Positions 37,032 through 45,560 of a stretch of DNA of 64,000 nt are shown here, piece by piece. The position numbers and the translations under genes are program-made. Source of the stretch: Candidatus Eremiobacter antarcticus. GTDB lineage: Bacteria > Vulcanimicrobiota > Vulcanimicrobiia > Eremiobacterales > Eremiobacteraceae. The DNA is taken from the NCBI GenBank assembly GCA_003244105.1, contig QHBK01000003.1, positions 162,396 to 226,395 on the forward strand, given 5' to 3'. The first letter of the stretch is position 1. Each line of letters opens with the position of its first letter. The notes beneath the pieces are model-generated. The model saw only the letters and a list, made by a program, of their open reading frames with translations, had not been told where the DNA came from and did no database searches.

Positions 37032-37415
37032 TCAGTGCCTGCAGCAGACCTCAAACCTGTTGCCTTCCGCGTCCTCGAAGAAGGCCGCATAATACGGCTG
37101 TCGATAATCGGTGCAGACTTCGGGACCTTCGAGCTTGTGAGCGCCGGCTCGGCGCACGGCCCACGCCACGCGGTCCACGTCATCGCGAGTTGCAGCCCCA
37201 AAGGCCACGCGCGAACTGTTGGGCACATGCCCGGGGTCTTCGGTCAATCCGAAGAACGGTTGGTCGCGCCGGTTGGAATAGTACGACCGCTCGCCCTCGG
37301 GCGCCACGACCGTTTGCAGCCCCAGCGCGAACATCAGCGCGTCGTAGAAAGGTCGGAGCGGAGCGACCTCGCGCACTCGCAGATCGATGTGATCGTACGG
37401 GCCAGCGGCGCTCAT
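37032..37415 (-). CDS. VOC-family (glyoxalase/bleomycin-resistance fold) protein
   Basis: 127 residues. It opens YDHIDLRVREVAPLRPFYDAL and closes with YYAAFFEDAEGNRFEVCCRH, the paired beta-alpha-beta-beta-beta ends with His and Glu metal ligands. VOC proteins include glyoxalases, dioxygenases and resistance proteins; the specific role is unknown. ATG 37415 overlaps the stop of the 42-residue gene, so the pair is coupled and driven from the promoter at 37581-37607. Confidence 0.8.
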   Translation of the reverse strand: MSAAGPYDHIDLRVREVAPLRPFYDALMFALGLQTVVAPEGERSYYSNRRDQPFFGLTEDPGHVPNSSRVAFGAATRDDVDRVAWAVRRAGAHKLEGPEVCTDYRQPYYAAFFEDAEGNRFEVCCRH

Positions 37416-37543
37416 CAGATGCGTACACCCCAGCCGCCGAACAACATCGTGTCCGCGCCACGCGGCACATGAACGATCGCCGTCCTTGAGTCCGCCGCCG
37501 AGTTCGTGAGCCCCTCGTCGAGCTTCTTGCCTGCTTCCACCAT
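37415..37543 (-). CDS. Small hypothetical protein, 42 residues
   Basis: MVEAGKKLDEGLTNSAADSR followed by TAIVHVPRGADTMLFGGWGVRI. ATG 37543 has a strong AGAGGAGAC Shine-Dalgarno and a near-consensus promoter 38 bases upstream; its stop overlaps the VOC start (ATGA). These signals make translation likely although I recognise no family. Confidence 0.6.
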   Translation of the reverse strand: MVEAGKKLDEGLTNSAADSRTAIVHVPRGADTMLFGGWGVRI

Positions 37544-37566
37544 GACTGTCTCCTCTGGAAATTTGG

Positions 37567-37692
37567 TAACCTGTGATGATATTATACTAGTTATCATGCC
37601 CTGTCAAGCGATTTCGCAGGTTAGTGCTTGACTATTCAGCGGTGTAACGCCAAAAGTCGCTCTTGCTTTGTAACCACCTACTGCACTACAAT
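37567..37692. promoter_or_regulatory. Divergent promoter region between the 42-aa/VOC pair and the CGNR regulator
   Basis: Minus strand: TTGACA (37602-37607), a 15-base spacer, TATAAT (37581-37586, itself overlapped by TAATAT at 17-base spacing). Plus strand: TTGCTT, 18 bases, TACAAT (37687-37692), giving only about 6 bases of leader before the CGNR ATG. TAACCTG (37567-37573) and CAGGTTA (37617-37623) form an inverted repeat bracketing the minus promoter, and another GTAACC lies at 37670-37675. These are operator candidates. Confidence 0.6.
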
Positions 37693-37704
37693 GGTTCCAC
37701 GATT

Positions 37705-38319
37705 ATGAAACCAAACCTGCCGAACCCCCAGCCTGAAGGAAGCTCGCGCCGGCCCGCTCCGGGCGGCCTTGGACTGTTGCAATCCTTCATCAATACCCTC
37801 GAGATAGAAACCGGTCAGGACAAGCTCGGGACTGGGGCGGGATTGGAAAGCTGGCTGCGAGAGCATGGGCTCGCTGAGGCGACAACCTCCATATCCGCGG
37901 CCGACGCGCAGCACTGCGCGCAGGTCCGGGAGGCGCTGCGCGATCTGCTTGAGGCCAACCGCGGGTCGGCGGTCGCGAAGTCGGCCGCTGAAGCGCTCAG
38001 TCGCGCGGCTCGCAGTTCGCAGCTCGTCCTGCGGTTCGATGATGGCGGAGGCGCAATCTTGCAGCCTGCGGCGACAGGGGTTGACGCCACCATCGGCCGC
38101 ATCCTCAGTATTGCCTATGCGGCGATGATCGATGGAAGCTGGCACCGGCTCAAGGTGTGCGAGGACGACACCTGCCGGTGGGCGTTTTACGACTATTCAA
38201 AAAACTGTTCGGGCAGTTGGTGCTCCATGGCGGTCTGCGGCAACCGTTCCAAGGCACGGCGGTATCGAACGCGTCGTAAGCCGTCCACCTCGAGCACCCG
38301 GGAGTCACACCGCCGCTAG
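37705..38319 (+). CDS. CGNR zinc-finger regulator (ABATE domain protein)
   Basis: 204 residues from ATG 37705. The N-terminal ABATE-like domain (LQSFINTLEIETGQD... WLREHGL, then REALRDLLEANRG) is followed by the CGNR zinc finger: CEDDTCRWAFYDYSKN, then WCSMAVCGNRSKARRYR (about residues 150-190). CGNR proteins are predicted transcription regulators. It has no Shine-Dalgarno and a very short predicted leader. It probably controls its own promoter and the divergent VOC pair. The end overlaps the convergent PLP gene by 15 bases. Confidence 0.87.
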   Translation: MKPNLPNPQPEGSSRRPAPGGLGLLQSFINTLEIETGQDKLGTGAGLESWLREHGLAEATTSISAADAQHCAQVREALRDLLEANRGSAVAKSAAEALSRAARSSQLVLRFDDGGGAILQPAATGVDATIGRILSIAYAAMIDGSWHRLKVCEDDTCRWAFYDYSKNCSGSWCSMAVCGNRSKARRYRTRRKPSTSSTRESHRR

Positions 38320-39483
38320 ACCGCACTTCAGATCTCTGATGATGTCGGCCGGATCTTCAACGCCGACGGAGAGCCTGAGAAATCCATCATGCAGGCCGAC
38401 GGCGGCGCGCTCATCCTGGCTCAGCGACCGGTGCGATGATGTCACCGGGTGAGAGACGGTCGTCGCCACGCCTCCGAACGAGAGCACGAGTTTGATCAAA
38501 CGCAGATGCGCGAGAAAGCGGTCCACCGCTGCCCTGTCATCCGCTAGTTCGAAGGACACTATCGAGCCGAAGCCGCGCGACAGCGTCGCGTCCGCGGCGG
38601 CATAGCTCGGATCAGCCGGCAGGCCGGAATAATGCGTCGCCTTGACCGCGGCCTGAGTTGCAAGCCACGAAGCCACCGCCAGCGCATTCGAGCTCGAGCG
38701 CGACAACCGCAGTTCGAGCGTCGCAAGCGAGCGGCACGCGAGCCAACAGTCAAAGGCCGAACCGATCAAACCGCAGCGGGCGGCGAAGGAACGAGCCGGT
38801 TCGATCAGTTCGCGGCGGCCACACAAAGCGCCCAACATGAGGTCGTGATGGCCGCCGATGAACTTCGTCAAGCTTTCCATCACGATGTCTGCGCCGAGGC
38901 GCAGCGGCTGGCAATGGTAGGGAGAGGCGAGCGAGTTGTCCACCAAGAGCAGCGCAGTGTGCTCGTGCGCTGCCGCCGCCAACGCGGCAACATCGATGAC
39001 CCGGGCCCGGGGGTTTGAAATCGTTTCCACGACGAGCAGGCGCGCGCCGGCGCTCAACGTCTTAGTGAGGGCGGCCGGATCGTACACATCCGCGAAGACG
39101 CTGCGCACGCCGAACCTCGCAAAATCCGCCAGCAGCCGCGCCGTGCTGCTGTACAGATCGCGGCTGACCACGACGGTATCGCCGTGGCGCAAACACGTGA
39201 AAAACGCCGCGGCCATCGCCGACATGCCGGCGGCAGTTATGAGCGTTTCGACCGCGCCATGCAACGAGCATAACGCCGCTTCCAGCGCCCAGTGGTTCGG
39301 CACTCCCGAACCGCCGTAGATCGCGCCACGCCGCAGGCCCTCGTAGACGTCATCGACCTCGTCCAGATCGGCGAAGGTCCAGCCGGCCGACTGCTCGATG
39401 CCGCCAACGGCAGGAGGATTGACCGACCTCGGGGCGGTCGCATCATGGATGGATCGCGTCGAGAACGAATCGTCGCTGCCCAT
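38305..39483 (-). CDS. Cys/Met-metabolism PLP-dependent enzyme (cystathionine synthase/lyase type)
   Basis: 392 residues. Fold-type I PLP enzyme of the cystathionine gamma-synthase/lyase family: YGGSGVPNHWALEAALCSLHG, VVSRDLYSSTARLL, VVETISNPRARVIDV, LLVDNSLASPYHCQPL and the PLP Lys in MESLTKFIGGHHDLM. The C-terminal SFGGVATTVSHPVTSSH is typical. Gamma-synthase, gamma-lyase and methionine gamma-lyase activity cannot be told apart. No methionine genes are adjacent. Confidence 0.87.
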   Translation of the reverse strand: MGSDDSFSTRSIHDATAPRSVNPPAVGGIEQSAGWTFADLDEVDDVYEGLRRGAIYGGSGVPNHWALEAALCSLHGAVETLITAAGMSAMAAAFFTCLRHGDTVVVSRDLYSSTARLLADFARFGVRSVFADVYDPAALTKTLSAGARLLVVETISNPRARVIDVAALAAAAHEHTALLLVDNSLASPYHCQPLRLGADIVMESLTKFIGGHHDLMLGALCGRRELIEPARSFAARCGLIGSAFDCWLACRSLATLELRLSRSSSNALAVASWLATQAAVKATHYSGLPADPSYAAADATLSRGFGSIVSFELADDRAAVDRFLAHLRLIKLVLSFGGVATTVSHPVTSSHRSLSQDERAAVGLHDGFLRLSVGVEDPADIIRDLKCGLAAV

Positions 39484-39583
39484 GCATCGTCTCCCAGCAG
39501 ATTTGCGAATAAAGAAGGGGAGCTGCTGGTGCAGCGCCCCTCAAGTGCGATGTTCGGATGTCACGATCCGAAGGAGATCGCGC

Positions 39584-39637
39584 TTATTTCTTCTTGCCCT
39601 TTTTTGCCGTCTTCTTGGCAGCCTTTTTCTTTGCCAT
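39584..39637 (-). CDS. 17-residue Lys/Ala-rich micropeptide
   Basis: MAKKKAAKKTAKKGKKK, ten lysines of 17 residues, resembling the repeats of bacterial H1-like tails. It has an excellent GGGAGGTGA Shine-Dalgarno about 10 bases before the ATG, better than many neighbours, which supports translation. It follows no operon partner; the PLP gene begins 100 bases downstream on the same strand. A nucleic-acid-binding role is guessed from composition. Confidence 0.5.
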   Translation of the reverse strand: MAKKKAAKKTAKKGKKK

Positions 39638-39992
39638 GATGTGCAGGTCACCTCCCCTCTGGACTTCCGGTGCGCGCGGGCGTTGCTGTCTGTCTGTTAG
39701 TTTTTGCTCTGCCGCTTCTGCGGAGTGCGGCGGTCATGGCGCGCTTCTCGGAGGGTGCGGCTTTCAAAACTTCCTCGCGGCGAGGGTTCTGGTCTGCAAG
39801 CCCATCCCCTTTCATCATCGGCAGCGCGCGCGACGACACCCACGCGTGAGCGTTCAGCGCGCATGCATGATCGCGCGCCTCCTGCGCTTCCGTCCGGATG
39901 AGGAACAGCGTGCATGAGGCAAGAACTCACCGACGACTTGCAACGCTCATATGCCTCTTCGCGGCATCGCAGCCGTGCCTGGAACAGCTGTC
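39638..39992. other. Gene-poor gap before fabF
   Basis: 355 bases. It carries the Shine-Dalgarno of the micropeptide at its left end. I see no convincing gene, acpP (often before fabF), tRNA or terminator. Frames covering it on both strands are Arg/Pro/Ser-rich and unlike proteins. The fabF frame stays open to an ATG at 39951. Confidence 0.4.
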
Positions 39993-41246
39993 ATGCGTCC
40001 TGATCGACGGAGGGTCGTCATCACCGGGCTGGGAGCGGTGACGCCGTTGGGCAACTGCGTGGCCGATTTTTGGTCCAACGTCGTGCGGGGAACCAGCGGC
40101 GTGAACCCCATCACGCTCTTCGACGCCTCGAAGATGCCGACGAGGTTCGCCGCCGAGGTGCGCGATTTCGACCCGGCTTCCCTGATCGGCAAGAAAGATG
40201 CGCGCAAGATGGATCGTTTCGCGCAGTTCGCCTTCGTCGCTGCCGAACAGGCCGTGAAAGACTCAGGTTTGCAGATCGACGATGCCAACCGCGAGGCCAT
40301 CGGCGTGGTCATGGGTTCGGGCATCGGCGGCATCGCTACCATCGAGCACCAGCACAAGATCATGGTCGAGCAAGGGCCGGACCGGCTTTCACCCTTTCTC
40401 ATTCCCATGCTGATCAGCAACATCGCCCCCGGCCTCATCTCGATGCATTTCAACGTGCGCGGGCCCACGCTGACGACGGTGTCGGCCTGCGCGTCGTCCA
40501 ACAACGCGATCGGCGATGCGTTCCGCACCGTCCAGTACGGAGAGGCAGACGTCATGATCTGCGGCGGCTCCGAGGCGCCGATCACGCCGCTTGCCGTCGG
40601 CGGCTTCTGCGCCATGCGCGCGCTGTCCAGCGACAACGAGGACCCGCAACACGCGAGCAGGCCGTTCGATCGCAAGCGCGACGGGTTCGTCATTGGTGAA
40701 GGCGGCGGCGCACTCGTCTTGGAGGAGCTCGAGTCGGCGCAGCGTCGTGGCGCCCGCGTCTACGCGGAGATCATCGGGTATGGGAAATCGTCGGATGCGT
40801 ATCACATGGTGACGCCCGATCCGCAGGCCCGGGGCGTAAAGCTGGCCATGGTGCGGGCGCTGTGCGACGCCGATGTTGCTGCCGCAGATATCGGCTACAT
40901 CAACGCCCACGCGACATCCACCGATCTTGGAGACGCGGCCGAAACGCAGGCCGTGCACAGCGTTTTCGGCGAGCACGCAAAGTCGGTGCCCGTCAGCTCC
41001 AACAAGTCGATGTTCGGTCACGCGCTGGGCGCGGCCGGCGCACTCGAGGGCATCTGCACGGTCCTGACGCTCCATCACGGCGTCATCCCGCCCACCATCA
41101 ACTACGCGAATGCAGATCCCTTGTGCGATCTGGACTGCGTTCCCAACGTCGCGCGCAAAGACGACGTGGAGGTCGCTATGTCCAACTCGTTCGGCTTCGG
41201 CGGCCACAACGCCGTGCTTGTGTTTCGTAAATTCTCCCAGAACTAG
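39993..41246 (+). CDS. fabF: Beta-ketoacyl-ACP synthase II
   Basis: 417 residues from ATG 39993 (MRPDRRRVVITGLGAVTPLG). Elongates acyl-ACP in type II fatty-acid synthesis. Catalytic Cys in TVSACASSNNAIGDAF (usually ACASGTHA), His in YINAHATSTDLGD and His in SNKSMFGHALGAAGALEG. An in-frame ATG 14 codons upstream (39951) would add non-family residues. It is followed by rnc and smc, but lacks the acpP often found before rnc. Confidence 0.94.
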   Translation: MRPDRRRVVITGLGAVTPLGNCVADFWSNVVRGTSGVNPITLFDASKMPTRFAAEVRDFDPASLIGKKDARKMDRFAQFAFVAAEQAVKDSGLQIDDANREAIGVVMGSGIGGIATIEHQHKIMVEQGPDRLSPFLIPMLISNIAPGLISMHFNVRGPTLTTVSACASSNNAIGDAFRTVQYGEADVMICGGSEAPITPLAVGGFCAMRALSSDNEDPQHASRPFDRKRDGFVIGEGGGALVLEELESAQRRGARVYAEIIGYGKSSDAYHMVTPDPQARGVKLAMVRALCDADVAAADIGYINAHATSTDLGDAAETQAVHSVFGEHAKSVPVSSNKSMFGHALGAAGALEGICTVLTLHHGVIPPTINYANADPLCDLDCVPNVARKDDVEVAMSNSFGFGGHNAVLVFRKFSQN

Positions 41247-41248
41247 GG

Positions 41249-42007
41249 GTGTCCGCCCGATCCGGCCGCCGCCGCGCGCTGCGGGAGTTCGCGCGTACGC
41301 TCGCGTTGAGCGCTCCCTCGAGCGCCGAGATCGAGCGCTTGGACATCGCGTTGACGCACGCATCGTTCGCCGCCGAACGCTCGCATGCGACGGCCCCTTT
41401 GGACGGTCATGGCGGCCGCGCCGATGCCGACAACGAGCGGCTGGAGTTCTTGGGAGACGCGATCCTGGGCGCTGCAGTCGCGCACGAGCTCTACGATCGC
41501 AAGCGCGGGCTGTCCGAGGGAAAATTGTCTCCGCTGCGGGCCTCGCTTGTCTCTCAGTCAGCGCTCGCGCAGACCGCGCGCAGGCTCAACGTCGCAGATC
41601 TGCTGCTCGTGGGCAAAGGCGAACGGCGGACCGGCGCTGCGATGCGGCCATCGATCATCGGGTCGGCAGTGGAGGCGATCGTCGGCGCCATCTATCTCAG
41701 CCGAGGCTTCGAAGCGGCTCGCGCCTTCATCGCACGCGAACATCTGGCGCATGTCAAACCGGCGGCCGGCAGCGATCCCAAGACGGCTCTGCAAGAATAT
41801 GTGCAAGCCAAGTATAAAGAAGCGCCGCACTATGCGGTGGCCGCCGTGACCGGACCCCCGCACGACCGCACGTTCAACGTCGTCGCGCTCGTCCGCGGCC
41901 ACATCGTCGGGGCGGGGGAGGGTGCCACGAAGAAACAAGCGGAGTCCGCCGCAGCGGCCGAAGGGCTGCAGACCTGCAAGCGGCGTCCGGCGAGCCGCGT
42001 GAGGTAA
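41249..42007 (+). CDS. rnc: Ribonuclease III
   Basis: 252 residues, GTG start 2 bases after fabF. Cleaves double-stranded RNA, including rRNA precursors. The nuclease motif is NERLEFLGD (Glu63, Asp70), and SIIGSAVEAIVGAIYL holds Glu142, equivalent to E. coli E117. At the position of E. coli D114 there is Ser139, so one of four metal-site carboxylates is missing. The dsRNA-binding domain (DPKTALQEYVQAKYKEAPHY onward) is intact. The stop TAA overlaps the likely Shine-Dalgarno of smc. Confidence 0.93.
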   Translation: MSARSGRRRALREFARTLALSAPSSAEIERLDIALTHASFAAERSHATAPLDGHGGRADADNERLEFLGDAILGAAVAHELYDRKRGLSEGKLSPLRASLVSQSALAQTARRLNVADLLLVGKGERRTGAAMRPSIIGSAVEAIVGAIYLSRGFEAARAFIAREHLAHVKPAAGSDPKTALQEYVQAKYKEAPHYAVAAVTGPPHDRTFNVVALVRGHIVGAGEGATKKQAESAAAAEGLQTCKRRPASRVR

Positions 42008-42014
42008 TCGCGAC

Positions 42015-45000
42015 ATCTACCTCAAGAGCGTCGACCTTTTCGGGTTCAAGACATTCGCCGAACGCACGCGCTTCGAGTTCGATGCCGGCATCTCGGCCAT
42101 CGTCGGGCCAAACGGCTCAGGCAAATCGAACTTCGTCGATGCCGTTCGCTGGGTGCTCGGAGAGCAGAGCGCGCGCCAACTGCGGGGCGCTCGCATGGAT
42201 GACGTCATCTTCGCCGGCAGCTCGCTGCGAAGACCCATGGGAATGGCCGAAGTGACGCTGACGCTGGACAACTCGGACGGCGCGTTGCCCATGCCGTTCA
42301 GCGAGATCGCCCTGACTCGCCGGGCGTACCGCAGCGGCGAGAGCGAGTTTTTCCTGAACAAGTCCGCCGTACGGCTGCGCGACATCACCGATCTGCTGAT
42401 GGACACGGGCCTCGCGGCTGAACTCGCGGCCGTGGTTTCCCAAGGAGAGATTGACGCTATCCTCTCCGCCAAACCCGAGCAGCGCCGGGAGCTGTTCGAT
42501 GGGGTCGCGGGCACCAGCAAGTACCGGTCGCGCAAGCACGAGGCCGCCCGTCGGCTGGAACAGACCGCCGCCAATGCGCTGCGTCTCAACGACCTTCTGA
42601 CCGAACTCGAAAAAGAGCTGCCGGGCATCGATCAGCAGGTCCGCCGTGCTAAGCGCTACCAAAAAATCACGCAGCAGTTGCGCGACTTCGAGATCCTCTC
42701 GTTTTTGCGCAAGACCGAGAGCCGCCGCGAGGAGCGGGAGACGCTGGCGGCCGCGCTCGCCGCGGATCAGTCCGAACCGGCGGCTGCTTCCGATCGCCAA
42801 GCGGAATTGCAAGCGCACGTCAACGCTGCTCGCTACGAGGAGTACCAAGCCGGCATAGCCTTAGACGAACGCAATGCCGAGCACGCGAAGCTCGCATCGG
42901 AATTTCAACAGCAGGCGTCAGCGCACGCGGCGGCCGACGCGAAATTGGGAGAGCTTGCGCGCCGCTGCCAAGCGCTGGACCAGGAACTCGATGCCGCCTC
43001 GAGGCTGGAGACCGATGCCGCCGCTGCGCTGAGCGCCAAGAGCGATGATCTGCAGCGCAATCGCGAGCTGCGCGATCGCGCTTTGCACTTGGCTGAAACT
43101 GCGGCTGCCGTGGAAGCGTCGACGGCACGCGAGTGGGACTCGGCCTACAGCGCCCTGCGATCGGTTGAAGACCGGCGCATGCAAGCGGTGAGCGCTGCCG
43201 GCGAAAAATCTTCGCTGGCCGCGACCGCCGGCGCGGAGCTGGCGCGCGCCCAAGAGGCGATGGCGCGGCTCGACGACGAGATCCGCCTCATCGAGGCGCA
43301 GCAGACCGACCTCGAGCAGCGCGCGGCCGTCGCGGTCACTCAGCTCGAGCAGCGCGCTCGCACGATAGCTCAGCTCGAGCGCGATCGCAACGCGGCAGAC
43401 CGGGAACTTGAACGCAGTCAAGAGGCCGTCGCGCAGCGGCGGTCCCAAACGGAGGCGGCGTTCCGCCGGGTCACAGCAGCGAGCGCACGGCTCGAAGCGC
43501 TCGAGCAACTGCGCTTCAGCGCGGTCCTGGGCACTTCCGCGCTGCTCGAAGCGGCAGAGCAGGGGAAGCTCGCGGGCATCGTCGGCACGGTCGCACAAAT
43601 GGTCGCGCTGGATCAGCGCTGCGAGCGCCCGCTTCAGGCATTGGCGGCCGGGCGCATGAGCGACGTCGTCGTGCGCAACGCTGATGACGCCCGTGCCGCC
43701 ATAGACTTTTTGAAAGCGCGACGAGCGGGCCCGGCTTCGCTGATCGTGCTCTCGCTGCTTTCGCCCGAGCAGGACACGGCGCATAGTCGAGGGGCGAACG
43801 CCGAATTGCCAGCGGGCCCGGTCATCGGCGCAGCGGCCGCATTCGTGCGGTGCGCGGCAGAAGCACGCCCGGTGGTTCAAGAGATCTGGGGCAAAGCGAC
43901 GATCGTCGACTCCGTTTCGACCGCGCTGCGCGAGGCCAGGCATGACAGCGCCACCCGATTTGCGACGCTCGACGGTGATGTCGTGTGCGGCGGGGCGATT
44001 GCGGTGGAGGCTCATGTCGCAGCCGATGGCCAGGACCTGGCGGCGCTGCGGCCTCACAAGCTCGACTGCGACAGAGAGGTTGCGGCTGCGGCCGCAGCGA
44101 TGCAAGAGGCCGAAGGACAGCTCGCCCGCAGCGAGGCGCGCGTTGCGCAGTTGAGCGCCGACTCGATGGCGGCGACGCTCAGCCAGCGGGAAGCACAGGC
44201 CGCGCACGGCCGGCTGCAACAGGAATTAACCGCCGCTCAAACCCGCAAGCTTGCTGTCACGGCACGCCGCCCCGACGCGCTCGCCGAACAAAGCGCCGCT
44301 CAGCAACGCATGTCGGCGCCGCATGAGGAAGCGGCACAACTGGCAAGGGCTGCCGCAGCGCTTGAAGACGAGCGGAAACAAGCGCTTCGCGCAGCGGACG
44401 ATCGCGCGCGGGACCTCAACGACGCTCAGACCCGCCACCGCCGTGCCGCGGCAGACGCCGCGGCCCTCGTGGAGCGGGTCGCTCAACTGAGCGACGACGT
44501 CGAATCTGCTCGCGCCGCGCTGATGCGCGCCCAAGCTCAGCGCAAGGCGAGAATCGCGTCGCTGACGGAGGCGCAAGCGGAGCGAGACGGTCTGGCTGCA
44601 GACACTCAACGGCTTGAACGGCAACGAACGGCGGCGCAAGAAGATCTGTCGGCGGTCGCGGCGCAGCTGCAAGCTGCGCGAGACCGGAGAGACGAAGCCG
44701 CAGCCCGCTGCCGCGACTTGGAGACAGCGCTTGAGACGGCGCAGCAACGCGGCAAGGAGCAATCGCTCGAACTCGAGCGCTTGCGCATCAGACTGGCGGA
44801 GATCGACGCGGAGCTTGCTCTCCTGCAGGAGGCTTTCGCGCAAAATCCGGCCACACCGCAGGAGTGCGAGGATGTGGCGCAGCGCTATGGCGAGCACCGA
44901 GGCGAGCCGGACGCGGATCTGCGCCGGCTGCGGGAAGAGCTGATCCGGCTCGGCAACGTCAACATGAGCGCTCTGGAAGACCGGGCCGCGGCACTCGAGC

Positions 45001-45560
45001 GCTGCGAATTCCTGCGCTCCCAGCTGCAAGACCTCGAGGCCGCGCGAACCGCGATCCTGGCGAGCATCGCCGACATGGATGCCGCAGCGCTCCGGCAGTT
45101 CACTGCAACGTTCGAGCAAGTCTCCGCCGCGTTTTCAGAGACGTTCGAACGGCTCTTCAACGGCGGCAGCGCCAAGATGTGGGTCACCGAGGCGGCAGAT
45201 CCCAGCGCCGCGGGCATCGAGATCTCTGCCCAACCGCCGGGCAAGAAGATGCAGCACCTCAATCTCTTGTCAGGCGGTGAACGGTCCCTCACGGCCGTTG
45301 CATTGATCTTCGCCACCCTGAAGGTGCGACCGAGTCCCTTCTATATCTTCGATGAGATCGATGCGGCGCTGGACGAGGCGAACATCAGCCGTTTTGGAGC
45401 GCTGCTCGCAGAGCTCGCGGGCACGTCGCAGATCATCATCATCACACACAACAAAGCCACAATGACGCTGGTGGATCGCATGTACGGCATCGCAGCCGGC
45501 GAAACCGGCGTCTCCAACGTGGTGTCGCTCTCGTTGGAGCGGGCGGGTGCCTACGCCTAA
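42015..45560 (+). CDS. smc: Chromosome segregation SMC protein, probable non-canonical ATC start
   Basis: About 1181 residues if begun at ATC 42015 (I/MYLKSVDLFGFKTFAERT). Walker A GPNGSGKSNFVDAVRWVLGE begins at about residue 31. Long coiled coils flank a hinge (LAGIVGTVAQMVALDQ...), and the C-terminus holds LSGGERSLTA and FYIFDEIDAALDE. An in-frame stop at 42000-42002 precedes ATC and no ATG, GTG or TTG occurs before the ATG at 42153, which would delete Walker A. GAGGT lies 9 bases before the ATC. Loaded by ParB at parS. Confidence 0.93.
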   Translation: MYLKSVDLFGFKTFAERTRFEFDAGISAIVGPNGSGKSNFVDAVRWVLGEQSARQLRGARMDDVIFAGSSLRRPMGMAEVTLTLDNSDGALPMPFSEIALTRRAYRSGESEFFLNKSAVRLRDITDLLMDTGLAAELAAVVSQGEIDAILSAKPEQRRELFDGVAGTSKYRSRKHEAARRLEQTAANALRLNDLLTELEKELPGIDQQVRRAKRYQKITQQLRDFEILSFLRKTESRREERETLAAALAADQSEPAAASDRQAELQAHVNAARYEEYQAGIALDERNAEHAKLASEFQQQASAHAAADAKLGELARRCQALDQELDAASRLETDAAAALSAKSDDLQRNRELRDRALHLAETAAAVEASTAREWDSAYSALRSVEDRRMQAVSAAGEKSSLAATAGAELARAQEAMARLDDEIRLIEAQQTDLEQRAAVAVTQLEQRARTIAQLERDRNAADRELERSQEAVAQRRSQTEAAFRRVTAASARLEALEQLRFSAVLGTSALLEAAEQGKLAGIVGTVAQMVALDQRCERPLQALAAGRMSDVVVRNADDARAAIDFLKARRAGPASLIVLSLLSPEQDTAHSRGANAELPAGPVIGAAAAFVRCAAEARPVVQEIWGKATIVDSVSTALREARHDSATRFATLDGDVVCGGAIAVEAHVAADGQDLAALRPHKLDCDREVAAAAAAMQEAEGQLARSEARVAQLSADSMAATLSQREAQAAHGRLQQELTAAQTRKLAVTARRPDALAEQSAAQQRMSAPHEEAAQLARAAAALEDERKQALRAADDRARDLNDAQTRHRRAAADAAALVERVAQLSDDVESARAALMRAQAQRKARIASLTEAQAERDGLAADTQRLERQRTAAQEDLSAVAAQLQAARDRRDEAAARCRDLETALETAQQRGKEQSLELERLRIRLAEIDAELALLQEAFAQNPATPQECEDVAQRYGEHRGEPDADLRRLREELIRLGNVNMSALEDRAAALERCEFLRSQLQDLEAARTAILASIADMDAAALRQFTATFEQVSAAFSETFERLFNGGSAKMWVTEAADPSAAGIEISAQPPGKKMQHLNLLSGGERSLTAVALIFATLKVRPSPFYIFDEIDAALDEANISRFGALLAELAGTSQIIIITHNKATMTLVDRMYGIAAGETGVSNVVSLSLERAGAYA

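Noticed and set aside
39688-39702. CTGTCTGTCTG short tandem repeat
   Set aside because: Fewer than four units; no sign of a functional repeat or CRISPR.
39697-39930. 77-codon minus-strand frame before fabF
   Set aside because: Arg/Ser/Pro-rich, no Shine-Dalgarno, no resemblance to ACP or any family.
42918-44219. 433-codon minus-strand frame opposite smc
   Set aside because: Mirrors the repetitive coiled-coil coding of smc; no independent signal.
42153-45560. smc starting at the first ATG
   Set aside because: Would remove the Walker A motif encoded just upstream in the same open frame.
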